Part shown: piece by piece, positions 43,591 to 57,386 of the stretch
Position numbering within the stretch: the stretch's first letter is position 1
Layout of the letters: the number at the start of each line of letters is the position of its first letter
Assembly: GCA_009809945.1 (NCBI GenBank)
Contig: WTPW01000063.1
Coordinates: 478,958 to 542,957, forward strand
Reading direction: 5' to 3'
Source of the DNA: Gigaspora margarita
Lineage: Eukaryota > Glomeromycota > Glomeromycetes > Diversisporales > Gigasporaceae
DNA: 64,000 nucleotides
The notes under the pieces: model-generated
Database searches by the model: none
The model's input: only the letters and a program-made list of their open reading frames with translations
What the model was told of the DNA's origin: nothing
Translations under genes and position numbers: made by a program

Positions 43591-46500
43591 GTGCAACCCT
43601 CCAATTTTGGAAAGGAAAAATATTGTTCTTTACAATTAGATTCAATAGATTCAATAGAATATTACAAACAATCATGCACATTGCTTATATATCAACCTCA
43701 CGTCTGATAAGCTAAAAGTTGAAATTTTCTCTTTATGTCGAAATCAATTCGTATTAAATTTCTGTTAATTTAATAAATTTTGATCATTAAATTTTGTATA
43801 CGTAATTTTTAAATGGACTCCTATTATTTGTTATTAATAAAGTTATAGTGAAAAAGTTTTAGATATCCTAATAAATTCATTATCTACTTAACCATATAAG
43901 AATTTAGGGATAAATTGAAAGATAAAGATGTTTTTTTTTTTTCAGAAAAATCGACATTCATTCAAACTAATCATTTTCTAGACTTTAATTATAAACACTA
44001 ATCAGAAAGATTTAGTTGAAATTTGTGTCGCACTTTTTCAAAAAAAAAACCATATATTAAAATAAGAAAAGTAAAAAGATTTAATAGAGTTGTAGGGCTT
44101 TATTGTTATTAATTTATTTTATTCATTTTTGAAAAATCATTACTGTGCCAACATTATTAAAAAGAGAAGAGGCCTAAAACTCCGACAAATTTTTCTTTAT
44201 AATTTTTTAATTTATAATTTGTTATTTTTTTTTTTTTTTTTAAAAAGCACTTTATAAACTTATACTGTTATAACAATGCAATATTAAATTGAAAAGATAG
44301 CAATCATCTGAAAGTCAGCCTACAAAATAATTGCATAGAAATTGAACCAATTTATGTGAATAACTGTATATAATAAGAATGTAATAAAAAATTAATCAAA
44401 CACAAACACAAAATTTTCAAACAAATACTATTCACACTACGGCGCATTTGCGGAATTAAGGAAATTAAGCAGATATAACGGAAAGATGGGTTGTATGGTG
44501 GGAAGATGGGTTAGACGTTATGTTGCTATATATTCGGCGAGAAAATAATTTTGGAGATTTGGTTTGAATTGATCAATAATAAATTTAGTAACTGAATACT
44601 TGGATTTGGGACAAAATATGAAGCCAATTAAATTAACTTACTATCGGTAGCCAAATTTTTTCAAAATTATGAGTTAGTTCACAAATGTGCCATAATGAAT
44701 TATTTATTATCCCATTAAATTTACCAATTATTAAATTAAATTTTTGATTTCAAATAATAAATCGTCAATTTCTTGAAATTTCATAATGTAAGCAAATTAA
44801 ATCGTCCATTTGAGAGCTTTCTACAAATGTCTTTTCACAATGCAGGATCTTTATTCCTTTTAATTTGTTTTGGAATTCTCTCAATTATCGAATGTGTATA
44901 ACACTTTTTAGAAAGTGTTTTGAAACATTTAACTTTAATATTGACAGTTTTATTTTTCGAAATTTGATTGATGTTATTAAGAATAAAATAAAGTCGTTTT
45001 CCTAAGTCCTTGAATCCTAGTAAAAAAACATGCTTAAGTTATATTTTTTTTATCATCATAAACATCGACCTTTATCTAATTACAGAGCTGTAACTAACCA
45101 TCATGTATCTTTAAGATGTCCCGAATATGGAATATTTTTCAATCGAATAATTTGTGTCGTCCGTGTACTGTGACACTAATCTTCACAAAATTTGGGACGT
45201 TGTAATTGCTCGAAAAATTTTTTTATTATATCATGGGTCGGATGTATATTTAGCTGTGGTGGTTTGGATAGAATTAGTATAGTAAACGAATTACTTGTTT
45301 CATCCGGTTTGAAAGTTGGGAAAGTCGAATAAGTTTGATTAATTTGATTAGGGTTTCTGATTTAAATTAAATTAGCGATGTAATTATTTTGAGATCAGTG
45401 CTTCGTAAACTTTATTTATTTTAATTTGTAGGCTTACTTATATATTAAGGATGCTTATTTCATCTCCGAATAACGCCTATTTCATTTTCAAATTTCAAAT
45501 TTTCAAATCATAATTAGGACCTACTTGTTTTGAAATAAGTTAACTTTGAATCACCCTATTTATTTATTTATTTGATTTATCTGATTTATCTGATTTAATT
45601 GTTTTATCTATTAGCCGCATTTATCTATCAATCGAATTAGTTTAATTTATCGAATTAGTTTAATTTATCGAATTAGTTTAATTTATCGAATTAGTTTAAT
45701 TTATCGAATTAGTTTAATTTATCGAATTAGTTTAATTTATCGAATTAGTTTAATTTATCGAATTAGTTTAATTTATCGAATTAGTTTAATTTATCGAATT
45801 AGTTTAATTTATCGAATTAGTTTATTTATCGAATTAGTTTAATTTATCGAATTAGTTTAATTTATCGAATTAGTTTAATTTATCGAATTAGTTTAATTTA
45901 TCGAATTAGTTTAATTTTTCGAATTAGTTTAATTTATCGAATTAGTTTAATAGTTTAATTTATCGAATTAGTTTAATTTATCGAACTTGAAAACTTGTTA
46001 GAACAATTATGAACATAGAATTAGCACAGTCATGTAAAAAGTACAAATACGATGTCTTTTTGTCTTCACAGTAAATCACCTTTAATTTTAGCTTTAGCTC
46101 AATAGTTCTTCAGTTATAGAGCTTTAGAGAGAGAAAAGAGCTCAGATAAAGTTTGTCCCCGTTAATTTATGTTAGTTATAGTAATTCCCCTAATAGATAC
46201 CATAATTAGTACACTATTGTTATTATTGTAAATTGATAACCACCTGATAGGTGAAATTCGCATAAAAGTCCAAATCCATGATCTTATATTAGAGCATGTG
46301 ACGTAATCCAGAGCTCTATTCGACCTGTTACTCGGACCAAGTCTATCCACACCCCGATCGTAGCTGTAAATATTAGAGTTTAGATAGAGTAGTTTAGTTA
46401 GGTTTAGTGGCGTGCAGTTGCGTTCTTTAGACAGGGTATAATTTTTTCACCCTCACAATGCCCTAAATAATTTGGGTCACATCACCAGTTAGATTACGAC

Positions 46501-46976
46501 AGGCATTAATTTCTTACTAAAACTTTGTTAAATTTTTTTGCTAGAGCGCAAAGCATAATTTTTTAAAAGGCTAATTTAACATTATATCTGATCTTGTAAT
46601 ATGATTGGCCAATCTGTGTCGGTCAGTCAGCTGACGCAAAATTATTAAGAAGTAATTCTTTTATACCTAACTGCTAATACGTGGTAGCCTTTTTATGCAA
46701 TAATTAATTCATTTTTAATTAGGCAAAATAATCAGTATAAAGATTGTATACAAACAAAAAAACGCGAATTTAATCATGCACTTCGTTTGGTTGCGTCTCA
46801 TTTAATTTTTCCAACATGCCAATTTACTCGATATCACTCAGGCTGACACTAATAGAATGCTAACCGTAACCATATAACATACCGGGAAAATAAGCGACTA
46901 TTCTTGTTTTACTACATTCCAGGTACGGCAGTATAAATTGGATGCATCTATGTGTAACATTCTTTTTTGCTCCAAA
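43591..46976. other. intergenic part of right duplicated block, no gene
   Basis: Aligns with 337-3557 through nearly its whole length, with small indels. No conserved frame. The main difference is the expanded 18-bp repeat. Confidence 0.6.
45631..45985. repeat. 18-bp tandem repeat, long allele (about 20 units)
   Basis: Nearly perfect copies of ATCGAATTAGTTTAATTT, with one unit short by a few bases near 45820 and a partial duplication near 45950. The left block has about 5 diverged units at the same place. Confidence 0.9.
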
Positions 46977-47771
46977 ATGTCAACTTATAATAAATCTATT
47001 AGAAAAATAGCTAATAAAATGAACAGTTCATCAGATATTTCTCAAATAGCCAACAATATTACCAATTATATTTAGATGACAAACTACAGGAGGATTTTGC
47101 AAGTATTTCTTATGACTCGTTAAAAGAAATGTGTAATATGTAATGGCAAAGATTAAAATGTAAAATTCATGTCAATGCTTAATACGTACATTAGAACAAA
47201 TTTTAAAAATGAAGAAATTAAATAAGATAATATTATTAATTTTTGTTTAGAGTTCAAATAAATCCTTAAGTCAGCTCATTCTTGCAAATGTTATTGTTAT
47301 GTAAAATATGTTGAAAAGGATGTACATATAGAAGTGCTCCTAAATTATTTTGAAAAAAATATATTTTCGTCAAATATTTCGGCATGCTACATTTTAATTT
47401 GAAACTTTCTAAAATGATTATACTATATGATTCAGAAAGTTTCTATGAAAAATAATTTCGACATCTAGGAAAGCTAATTTCAGCTGACTATATACCGTAA
47501 TAAATTTTTATTAGGATGGGTAATTTAAGCACGCATATATAGATGAGCATATGGCATTCANTTATTATCAAAAATCTGCAGAAATTGGTCACGCTCATGG
47601 GGCATATAATTTAAATTGTTATAAAAATGGAATTGTGTTGCAAATTATGAACAAGAAGCATTTATTTATTATCTAGAGTCTGCTGAGATGGGATGCTATC
47701 AGGTTGCAGAATGTTATCGGAATGAACTGGAATACTAAAAACCTAGATAAAGCTAAATACTGGTATCATAG
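46977..47771 (+). pseudogene. degenerate Sel1-repeat gene (right block)
   Basis: Counterpart of 3558-4702 without the MITE. ATG, then a stop at codon 4, then NKSIRKIANKMNSSSDISQI-like sequence. Later come DEHMAFXYYQKSAEIGHAHG (one unresolved base at 47561) and a final DKAKYWYH before the GTAAAT donor-like site. Multiple stops and shifts; not expected to be made. Confidence 0.75.
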
Positions 47772-47994
47772 GTAAATTTGGGTTTAAATTTATTTGAATG
47801 TATGTAACATTGCAAGATCTTTATATTTCGGTATTCTGCAGATAATTTTTAATAGTTTCATATATTTAAACCATCAATTAGAGAAAAGATTTAACATCAA
47901 GTTTTATTAATCCTAATTTATTATAAACTGCATTGTCATTAATTTACAATTTGAAATTGACAAAATTCTAAGAATAATTAACAGCTACAAATAA

Positions 47995-49035
47995 ATGGAT
48001 GATTTGAAAAAAATATTGATCGAAATAAATATCAATTATCGTGGATTTCTTATAATAAATTTGAAGGTATCGAGAAATAGATGAAGGTGGGTTCAAACTA
48101 TATAACGTACTTATTGGTGACAAAGTCAAAATTTAAATAAATCTATTCCTAAAATTACTTTATAAATAAAATAATTCAGTAATTACCAAGATATTTAATG
48201 GGTATGATTATTATCAAATATTTTACTATCGTTTATGACTTACTATTTATATACAAATCTGAAAATATTTATTTTATAATAAGTTAAAAGCAAACATATT
48301 TTAATATCTGCCTTAACGATCAAACATTTTTAAAATAGTTTGCTTACAAATGATATTTCCAAAGATTATATTCTCATCATGAAATATGCTTCAAAAGGAT
48401 GATTCGCAAGAATCTAGATACTATCGCAAACATGGATGTAAAAAAATAAATTAAATTAATTCACATAGGATCTCCAAATAATTCATTCACATGATATTGT
48501 TAATCGAGATTTACATTGCAGAAATATAATACTAGACGACTTTAAGAATGAATAGATTGCCAATTTAAGACTTTCAATAACTTCTAATATTCCTTAAAAT
48601 CAAAACTTGATGGAATTTATGGAATTTTACAATATATTGCTTCTGAAGTTCTGAACAAGCAATCATATAATAAAGAATTCAGATATTTATTCATTTGATA
48701 TAATTATCTGGAAATTTTTATATGGAAAACCTGTAGCTATGTGCAAGAATCCAAGTTACAATCAAAATTAAAATATCAATTCCAAGTATGTGGTGGTTTA
48801 CGACTACCTGCTCACAAAAATATAGCAATGTGCTATGTAGATTTAATGAAGAAATGTTAGCATACGGAATCAGAAAGACGACCAATAGCAAATGAAGTTT
48901 TGAAGATTGGCAAAATAACAAGACTTTAACAAAATTATTTGAATCTAATATAACAAAATTATCTGAATACAATATATAGAAAATGAAGATATGCATATAG
49001 GTATTGATTCACATTATAAAAGTGGTTATAAATAC
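47995..49035 (+). pseudogene. degenerate protein kinase (right block)
   Basis: Counterpart of 4925-5995. Retains KKILIEININ-like and YNKFEGIEK stretches, SKDYILIMKYAS, VNRDLHCRNIILDD (catalytic His replaced by Asn), a YIASEVLNKQ-like motif, and KKC followed by TAG in place of the Trp codon (near 48856). The catalytic loop is in a better frame here than in the left copy, but frameshifts on either side still break it. Confidence 0.75.
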
Positions 49036-50891
49036 AAGTTAATTATAACTATATTAAGTAAATTCTGTTATTCTTTGAAAATAAAATTAGATCTGAATAT
49101 AATAGAATATTATAAAGAATCATGCGCGTTGCTTATATAGGAATCCAGATATAGAGAACAGATTTGCCACTTTCCTTAAGCAATTACAATTATAAATATT
49201 AGATTAATTTAAGTTTTTATCATATCCTAATATAATTCATTATCTATTTACCATTAGTCTAAGATCATTTGAGTGAAATGAATAAAGATTAGAGATAAAT
49301 TGAAAAGATAAAAGTTATCTTTGATTTTTTTTCAGAAAATCCGACATACATTATAATTATAAATCAGGAAAAAGTGATATATACTGTATATAAATTTTTG
49401 TTGTGATTGCATAAAATTCAAATGCCTTAACTATTTACCATTCATAGGATGACTTTTGTATGACAGATTATCACCTTCAATTTAAACTTAAACTGTTTAT
49501 TAAAGTACTTATTAAAAAAATTGCAAACCAAACATATAATAAAGTAAGAAAAGCAATGATTTAGGGCTTTATTGTCAAAAAGTATCTTTAACTCTTAACT
49601 TTTTAAAAAAACTTGTAATTTTATTTTGTTCATTTAGGTACTTTGACAATAAAGTAATACAAGTCCAATATACTTAATTCTATAATTTTTTTATTCTGTA
49701 TTTTTAAGCTGTATAAATTATATGATTAAATTGAAAATGATAACCAATCAAATGAAAGTTGTCCTATGAAAATGTTGCATAGAAATTGAATCAACTTACA
49801 AACACAAAATTTTCAAAATCATAACATATAATCAATTACATTGAATTTGTCAATTATTAAATTAAAGTTATTAAAGTTTTTCAAAAGTTATGATTTAAAA
49901 TAATAACTTGTCAGTGACTTACTTGAAATTTCTTAATGTAAGCAACTTAAATCGCCCACTCGAGAGCTTTCTGCAAACATCATTTCGTAGTTTATGTCCA
50001 CTTATCGAATGCGCTTTTCACTTTTTAGAACTTACTTTGTAACATTTAAACTTTAGGCTTATTAATTTTATTTTTCACAGTTTAATTGACACTATGAAAA
50101 CACAAAAAAGTGGTATTTTGATAACTTTTAAACATATAAGAAACTGTTTGAAACTATGTTATTATTATCTTAGCAAAGACTTTTACTTAGGAACGATTGA
50201 ACATTTGAATAACTTCGTGTGATTATGGTCAAATGGACTTATATAAAATTATTAAATTTCCGTTCCATTTTTTTTTTTCATCATTTCAAATATATCTTTT
50301 GATAGTTATTTTTCTATTAAATTTGCTATACATAATCGTGCAATTTTAAAGATTGAAATCGATTTAACAATTACTATGGTTAGCTGATTAAATGATCGAG
50401 TGATCAATGTACTTGATTAAATTGACTTTTTAGGCGACTAAACTAATTCCTATCTATAATGTGAATCAACATTATTAACTAGGTTTGACTTTCACCTACG
50501 TAAAACCTGCAGATTTCGTATAACATTTCAACCCTCAGATAATTTAAAAAATTGTTAGTAGCTAATCGACCTAGAGAAAAGAAATAATTACTTGTAAGGT
50601 GCAATAATCCTGATAAAAAAAAAATCCAATGATATTTGATTAATGAACTTCATAAGATAAATATTTATTGTGTTATATTATGACCTTTAGATCCACTGAG
50701 ACTCCCTCAAGTATCAGGTTTACTTAGTTTCCATTAATATAAAATCTACGTCTGTACTATATACGCACATGTGTTACCTTCTGTATGCGGCAATTGCGTC
50801 TAAAAATGTAAATGTACGTTGCGCAACATAATACATATCCAATAAATTTGATGCATTCTTATGTACTGTAACGCAACTTTCTTGCAGCAAG
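49036..50891. other. intergenic and upstream region of the second intact Sel1 gene
   Basis: No gene. Aligns with 5996-8829 but lacks the solo LTR; the uninterrupted target CTGC lies near 49977. The last 140 bp are the conserved upstream block with the palindrome GTTGCGCAAC at 50818-50827. Confidence 0.6.
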
Positions 50892-52233
50892 ATGTCAATT
50901 TACAACAATATATTCAAAAAGGATCCGGAAAAAATCGACAATTCCTCAGATATTACGCAAATAACCAACAATGTTACCCAACTATATTTAGAAGATAACA
51001 AGCCACGTGACTTTTTTAATGAAATTGTTGAAGAAATGTGTAATCTGTATAATGAAGAACGATCAAAAAACCAAGTTCCAGATTTAATCCTTGACATATT
51101 AGAACAATTTCTAATAAAGAAAAGGCAAAGCCCAAACGATATTATCAATTATTGTTTAAATAATAAAACTAATCCTATAATTCAAATCGTTCTTGCAAAT
51201 TGTTATCATTATGGTAAATGGGTCGAAAAGGATGAACACAAAGCATTTATTTATTATCAAAAATCAGCAGATATGGGGAACGCTGATGGAACATATCATG
51301 TTGGATGTTGTTATGAAGAAGAAATTGGAGTTGAAAAGGATGAACATAAGGCATTCATTTATTATCAAAAATCAGCAGAGATGGGGAACGCAAGTGGAAC
51401 AAATCAAGTTGGATATTGTTATCATGATGGAATTGGTGTTGAAAAGGATGAACATAAGGCATTCGTTTATTATCAAAAATCGGCAAAGATGGGGGATGTA
51501 GATGGAACATGTAATGTTGGATATTGTTATCATTATGGAATTGGAGCTGAAAAGGATGAACATAAGGCATTTGTTTATTATCAAAAATCAGCAGAGATGG
51601 GGGACGCAAGTGGAACAAATCAAATTGGATATTGTTATCAACATGGAATTGGAGTTGAAAAGGATGAACAAAAGGCATTTGTTTATTATCAAAAATCAGC
51701 AGAGATGGGGATGCAAGTGCAACAAATCAAGTTGGATATTGTTATGATGAAGGAATTGGAGTTAAAAAGGATAAACATAAGGCATTCGATTATTATCAAA
51801 AATCAGCAGAGATGGGGGATGCGGATGGAACATATTATGTTGGATATTGTTATCATCATGGAATTGGAGTTGAAAAGGATGAACATAAGGCATTTGTTTA
51901 TTATCAAAAATCAGCAGAGATGGGGGACGCAAGTGGAACAAATCAAGTTGGATATTGTTATAATAATGGAATTGGAGTTGAAAAGGATGAAAATAAGGCA
52001 TTCGTTTATTATAAAAAATCTGCAGAGATGGGGGACGCAGGTGGAACATATAATACTGGATATTGTTATCGTNGTGGAATTGGAATTGGAAAGGATGAAT
52101 GNCAGGCATTCGTTTATTATCAAAAATCTGCAGAAATGGGATACGTTTGTGGAATGTCGAAAGTTGCAGAATGTTATCGAAATGGAAGCGGAGTAACAAG
52201 AGATCTAAATAAAGCCAAATACTGGTATCAAAG
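50892..52233 (+). CDS. Sel1-repeat protein (right block), one apparent frameshift
   Basis: Same head and repeat pattern as the gene at 8830: head (residues 1-105), then Sel1 repeats of 36 residues. After about five repeats, near 51707-51711, the run GGGGG of ATGGGGGAYGC is one G short. The proper frame then continues one phase over, to YWYQ and the GTAAAT donor at 52234 (51812-52237 is the second part). Nine repeats are recognisable across both frames. Read as given, translation does not stop but continues in the alternative repeat frame to 52196, giving 434 residues with a Met/Ile/Lys/Arg-rich second half. A homopolymer error in the assembly is at least as likely as a real mutation. Two unresolved bases (52073, 52102) match those of the other copy. 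Confidence 0.8.
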
Positions 52234-52640
52234 GTAAATATAAAATTTAAATTTGAGCTAGTGTATTGAGATGTATTACAACCCAATCATAAGATCAATA
52301 AAAACAAAGTCATATACTTTAGAGTTAAAATTAAATTAGAGCGATGTTCCAAAATTATTAAAAAGGTGAATTCACAAGTGTATCTTCAAGTTATAAGAAA
52401 GGATTGCTACCCCAGATCTTGGTATTCGATTAGTTGACCTGATATCTCCAGATCGGCAAATTATAATACTCATTAATTTCGAATCTGTATATATAATATG
52501 CATATTATACTTATTTATTAACTACTTTAAATCTTCGATTAGAGAAAAAGATTTAACAATAGGTATTATATCATAATTAATTTTTATAAAATGTCTTGAT
52601 ATTAAATTATTTACTGAATAAGTTTATAAATAAATAATAG
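52234..52640 (+). other. probable introns and micro-exon between Sel1 and kinase (right block)
   Basis: Same arrangement as 10173-10580: GTAAAT at 52234, AG at 52541-52542, 20-nt candidate exon 52543-52562 (REKDLTI), GT at 52563, AG at 52639-52640. The 310-bp part differs from its counterpart by non-triplet indels. Confidence 0.4.
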
Positions 52641-53616
52641 GTAAAAACGAGCGGATACATAATTCAGAAATTAATGATGATTTGAAAAAAATATTAATAG
52701 AAATTAAATATCAAATATCTTGGATTTCTTATGATGAATTTAAAGACATTGAAGAGATAGGTAAAGGTGGATTTGCAACTGTATATCGTGCTGACTGGTA
52801 TGATAAAAGTCAAGCATTAGACAGAACTGTTGCGCTTAAATTACTTCATAAATCAAATAATTACCACGAAGAATTTATAAGAGAGGTAATCTTATGAAAT
52901 ATTATTATTAATTATATTATTCGTTATTTCATTTATATTAATAATATTAATATAAAATTCATTTTAATAATTAGTTAAAAGCATATTGTGATATTGGCCT
53001 TAAGGATCCCACATTTTTAAAATGTTTTGGTATATCAAGAGACGAAGCTTCTAAAGATTATATTCTTGTCATGAAATATGCATCGTTAGGTTGTTTGCGC
53101 AAAAATCTACATCATATAGCCAAAATGGAATGGAAAGATAAATTAAATCTGTTACAATGTATTGTGTCAGATCTTCAAATAATTAATTCTCATGATCTTG
53201 TTCATCGAGATTTACATAGTGGAAATATGCTATTAAATAGCTTAAAAAGTGCATACATTGCAGATTTAGGACTCTCGATAACAGCTAATATTGAATTAAA
53301 ATCAAAATCAGATGGAATTTGTGGAATTTTACCTTACATTGCACCTGAAATTTTGAATAGACAACCATATACTAAAGCATCAGATATTTATTCATTTGGT
53401 ATAATTATGTGGGAAATTTTATACGGGAAACCTGTAGCTTTTGTGCAAGATTCCAAGTTACAATCTAAATTACAATATCAGTTCCAAGTATGTGATGGCT
53501 TACGACCACCTGTCCACGAAAGTACAGCAATATGTTATTTAGATTTAATGAAGAAATGTTGGCATACAGAACCAGAAAAACGACCAACAGCAAATGAAGT
53601 TACTAAATTTTTTTAG
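52641..53616 (+). CDS. TKL-type protein kinase (right block), tail lost by frameshift
   Basis: Exon 1 52641-52885 (NERIHNSEINDD, glycine loop GKGGFATVY, VALK), intron 52886-52974, exon 2 from 52975. It has SKDYILVMKYASLGCLRKNL, HRDLHSGN, ADLGLSI, YIAPEILNRQ, SDIYSFGIIMWEIL and CWHTEPEKRPTANE, the canonical Pro version of subdomain XI. Just after, one T is missing relative to the other copies (GAAGTTACTAAA for GAAGTTTACGAA), so the frame ends TKFF at 53616. The tail and the last exon (53835-53881, SNLDKLEIPDIADE) remain downstream but out of frame. The kinase domain itself is complete, so the product may be functional without its tail. No unresolved bases occur in this copy, which makes it the most reliable kinase sequence in the window. 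Confidence 0.75.
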
Positions 53617-53881
53617 AGTGGCAAAATAACGAAAGTACTTTATTAGATTTATCGGAATCTGATCAAAAGCTACGATATATAAGAAATGAAGATATACAAA
53701 TAAATGTTGTTTCACTTTATAAAAGTAATTTTATTTCATTTATTAGTACTTTTCAAGGTAATTATAATGTTTTTTTTTTTTTAAAAAAAAATATTAATTT
53801 ATAATTTAGCATTGTTTAAATAATTCTTTTATAGATAGTAATTTGGATAAATTGGAAATACCGGATATTGCCGATGAATAA
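53617..53881 (+). pseudogene. out-of-frame kinase tail and last exon
   Basis: Continuation of the kinase gene after the frameshift: LLDLSESDQKLRYIRNEDIQ, a GTAATT donor near 53758, acceptor TAG at 53832-53834, and the last exon 53835-53881. If the missing T at about 53602 is a sequencing error, this is simply the 3' end of the gene. Confidence 0.6.
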
Positions 53882-56235
53882 GTGCAACTCTCCAATTTTG
53901 GAACAGAAAATAAGGAAGAATAAGTTATGCTTTACTATAAAATACAATAGAATATTACAAAGAATAGTACACGTTGTTTATATAACAATTCCACACCTTA
54001 TATGCTGACCTTTATATTTCTCTTCATGTCGAAATCAATTCTTTGTATTTTGTATTAAATTTCAGTTAATTTAATGTATTTTGATCAATAAATTTTGAAT
54101 ACGCAATTTTTAAATGGACTCCTTCNATTAGTAATTAAATGAAGATATAGTGAACGAATTTGTTATCATGTCACTATAATACCAAAAGCCGCAATGATGT
54201 TTATATACTAAAAAATTCATTAACTACCATATTAATATTTAGGGATTAATTGAAAAGATCAATGCCATCTTTTTTTAAGAAAACCGACATTCGTTTAATT
54301 ATATCGAATCAATTATTTTCAGGCTTTTAATTACAAGCTCTAATCAGAAAAAGAATGACTTATGTTTAGATATTTGTCGCAATTACATAAAATACGAATG
54401 CCTTAACTATTTAACATTCATAGAACTACTTTCGTATGATGGTTAACACCTTCAATTAATTTACTTTAGTTATACAGTTTAAAGTACTTTTTTTTTTTTT
54501 TAAAAAAAAAAAAAACATATGATAGACAAAATAAAAAATTGTAATATTTAATAGAATTATAGAATTTATTGTTGAAAAGCAACTTGAACATTTATTTTTT
54601 ATTGTTAAACAGTAACTTGAACATTTATTTGTTTTTAAACAAGTTATTACTTTATATTATCCATTTTTTGAAAAGTCATACTATGCCAACTTTATTAAAA
54701 GAGAAGATTCCTATAACTCTGACAAGCTTCTCTGATAATTTTCTTTGTTTATTATGTTTTATTTTTATTTTTTGAAAAGCACTTTAATCGTTATAAATAA
54801 TGTAATATTAAATTATGAAAGTCTTCGTACGAAATAAATGCATAAAAATTGAACCAATTTATCCGAATGACCGTATAAGAATGTTATATTAAAAAATCCA
54901 TATTCCACAATCATTTATTACGTTCCCATTGCATTTGTCAATTTTTAAATTAAAATTTTTCAAAAATTTTTGATTTCAAATATTAAATCGTCTGTAACTT
55001 GAAATTTATAATGTAAGCAAATTAAATCGCCCGCTCGAGAGCTTTATGCAAACTTCATTTCGCAGTTTATGCCCATTTATCGAATGTGCTTATCACATTT
55101 TAGAAATTTCTATGAAACATTTAAAATTTAACCTTGATAATTTTATTTTTCGAAGTTTAATTGACATTATGAAAGCACAAAAAGGTATTTTGATTACTTT
55201 CTAACATAATAGGAAACTTTTCAAACTATGTTTTATCATCATGCGCATAGACTTTTATTTAATTAAGTGTTGCTTGTATTCAGAAATATTGATTCGTGGT
55301 ATTAAAAGTAAGAAAATCAAACTTTTCATAAAACTGTTTTGATTACTAAAGTTATCTTTGAGCAATTTTATTATACAAGCCACTTATATCTTGTCCTAAT
55401 AACTAAACTTAAAACACTTTCGATCAATATGTCTCAAGATTTATTAACTATATTATGAAGGATTGAACATTCAAATTATTTCATGTGATTATAGACTTAT
55501 AAAAAATGATTAAATTTTATCCACTCAAAAGTTCTCGAACAATGGCTCTCATTTTTTTTCATCATTTCAAATTTATCTTTTGATAGTTATTTTTCTATTA
55601 AAATTGTTATACATAATTGTGCAATTTTAAAGATTGAAATCGATTTAACAACCACTATGGTTAGCTGACTAATTTATGGACTTATCATTGTATTTGATTA
55701 GATTGACTTTTAGTCGACTAAACAGATTCCAATCCCTAATATTAACCAACATTATTAACTAGGTTTGACTTTAACCTACGCAAAACCTGTGGATTTCGTA
55801 TAACATTTCAACCCTCAGATAATATAATATAAAAAATTGCTAGTACCTAATCGACCTAGAGAAAAAAATAATCACTTGTAATGTGCTATAATCCTGAGAA
55901 AAAAAATCTAATGATATCTGAATAATGAACTTCATAAGATAAATATCTATTGTGTTATATTGTGATCTTTAGACCCACTGGGAACTCCCCCAAGCATCAG
56001 GTTTACTTAGTTTCAATAAATTAAATGGATAAAATCAAGTTATTATTTTGCATCTTTTTTTTTTCCCTTCTATTAGAAAGGCATAAATAATTAATATAAA
56101 ATCTATAATATTTTTCTCTATGATTACGTCTGTAATATATACGCACATGCGTTACATTCTGTATGCGGCAATTGCAAATAAAAATATATGTTGCGCAATG
56201 TAATGCATACCTAACTCAAGATTTCTTGCAGCAAG
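53882..56235. other. intergenic, upstream region of second Sel1 pseudogene, no gene
   Basis: Aligns with 11821-14134 throughout. The upstream block has GTTGCGCAAT at 56190-56199, as in the left copy. One unresolved base lies at 54126. Confidence 0.6.
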
Positions 56236-57009
56236 ATGTCAATTTACAAAAATATATTAGAAAATAATCCAGAAAAAATCGACAATTCCTCAGATGTTAC
56301 GCAAATAACCAACAATGTTACCCAACTGTATTTAGAAGATAACAAGTCATAGAACTTTTTTAATGAAATTGTTGAAGAAATGTGTAATTTGTATAATGAA
56401 GAAAGATCAAAAAACCAAGATCCAGATTTAATCCTTGACATATTAGAACAATTTCTAATAAAGAAAAGGCAAGCCAAAACGAAATCATCAATTATTGTTT
56501 AAATCATCAAACTAGTCCTATAATTCATATCATTCTTGCAAATTGTTATCATGATGGTAAATGGGTCAAAAAGGATGAACATGAGGCATTCGTTTATTAT
56601 CAAAAATCAGCAGATATATGGAACGCTGATGGAACATATAATGTTGAATGTTGTTATGATGTTGGAATTGGTGTTGAAAATGATGAACATAAGGCATACG
56701 TTTATTATCAAAACTCAGCAGAGATGGAGAACGAGTGGAACAAATCAAGTTGGACATTGTTATGATGAAGGAATTAGAGGATGGACATAAGGCATTCGCT
56801 TATTATCAAAAACCAGCAGAGATTGGGGATGCAAGTTGAACATGATATTGTTATTGTGAGGGAATTGGAGTTGGAAAGGATGAACATCAGGCATTCGTTT
56901 GTTATCAAAAATCGGCAGAAATGGGAGACGTTAGTGGAATGTCTTCGGTTGCAGAAATGTTATCGAAATGGAATTGGAGTAACAAGGGATCCAAATGCTG
57001 GTAACAAAG
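56236..57009 (+). pseudogene. Sel1-repeat pseudogene (right block)
   Basis: Nearly identical to 14135-14899, including the TAG at codon 39 (56350-56352), the deletion near 56472 and the shortened repeats. It keeps a longer end: SSVAEMLSKWNW-like sequence in one frame, and RNGIGVTRDPNAGNKG in the proper one. About five repeats are visible in changing frames. Confidence 0.8.
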
Positions 57010-57386
57010 GTAAATAAAAAATTTAAATTTGAGCTAGTGTATTGAGACATATCACAACCCAATCATAAGATCAATGAATCAAAATTCATATATTTTGAAT
57101 TAAAATAAAATTAGAGCGATGTTCTAAAATTTTTAGAAAGGTGAATTCATAAGAGTATCTTCAAGTTAGAGAAAATATTGCTATTCCTTATCTTGGCATT
57201 CGATTAGTTGACCTAGATATTCATTAATTTCATATCTGTATATATATTATGCATATAATACTTATTTAATAACTACTTTAAATCGTTGATTAGGGAAAAG
57301 GATTAACAATAGGTATTATAATATAATTAATTTTTATAAAATATATTGATAAATTATTTAATGAATAATTTTATAAATAATAATAG

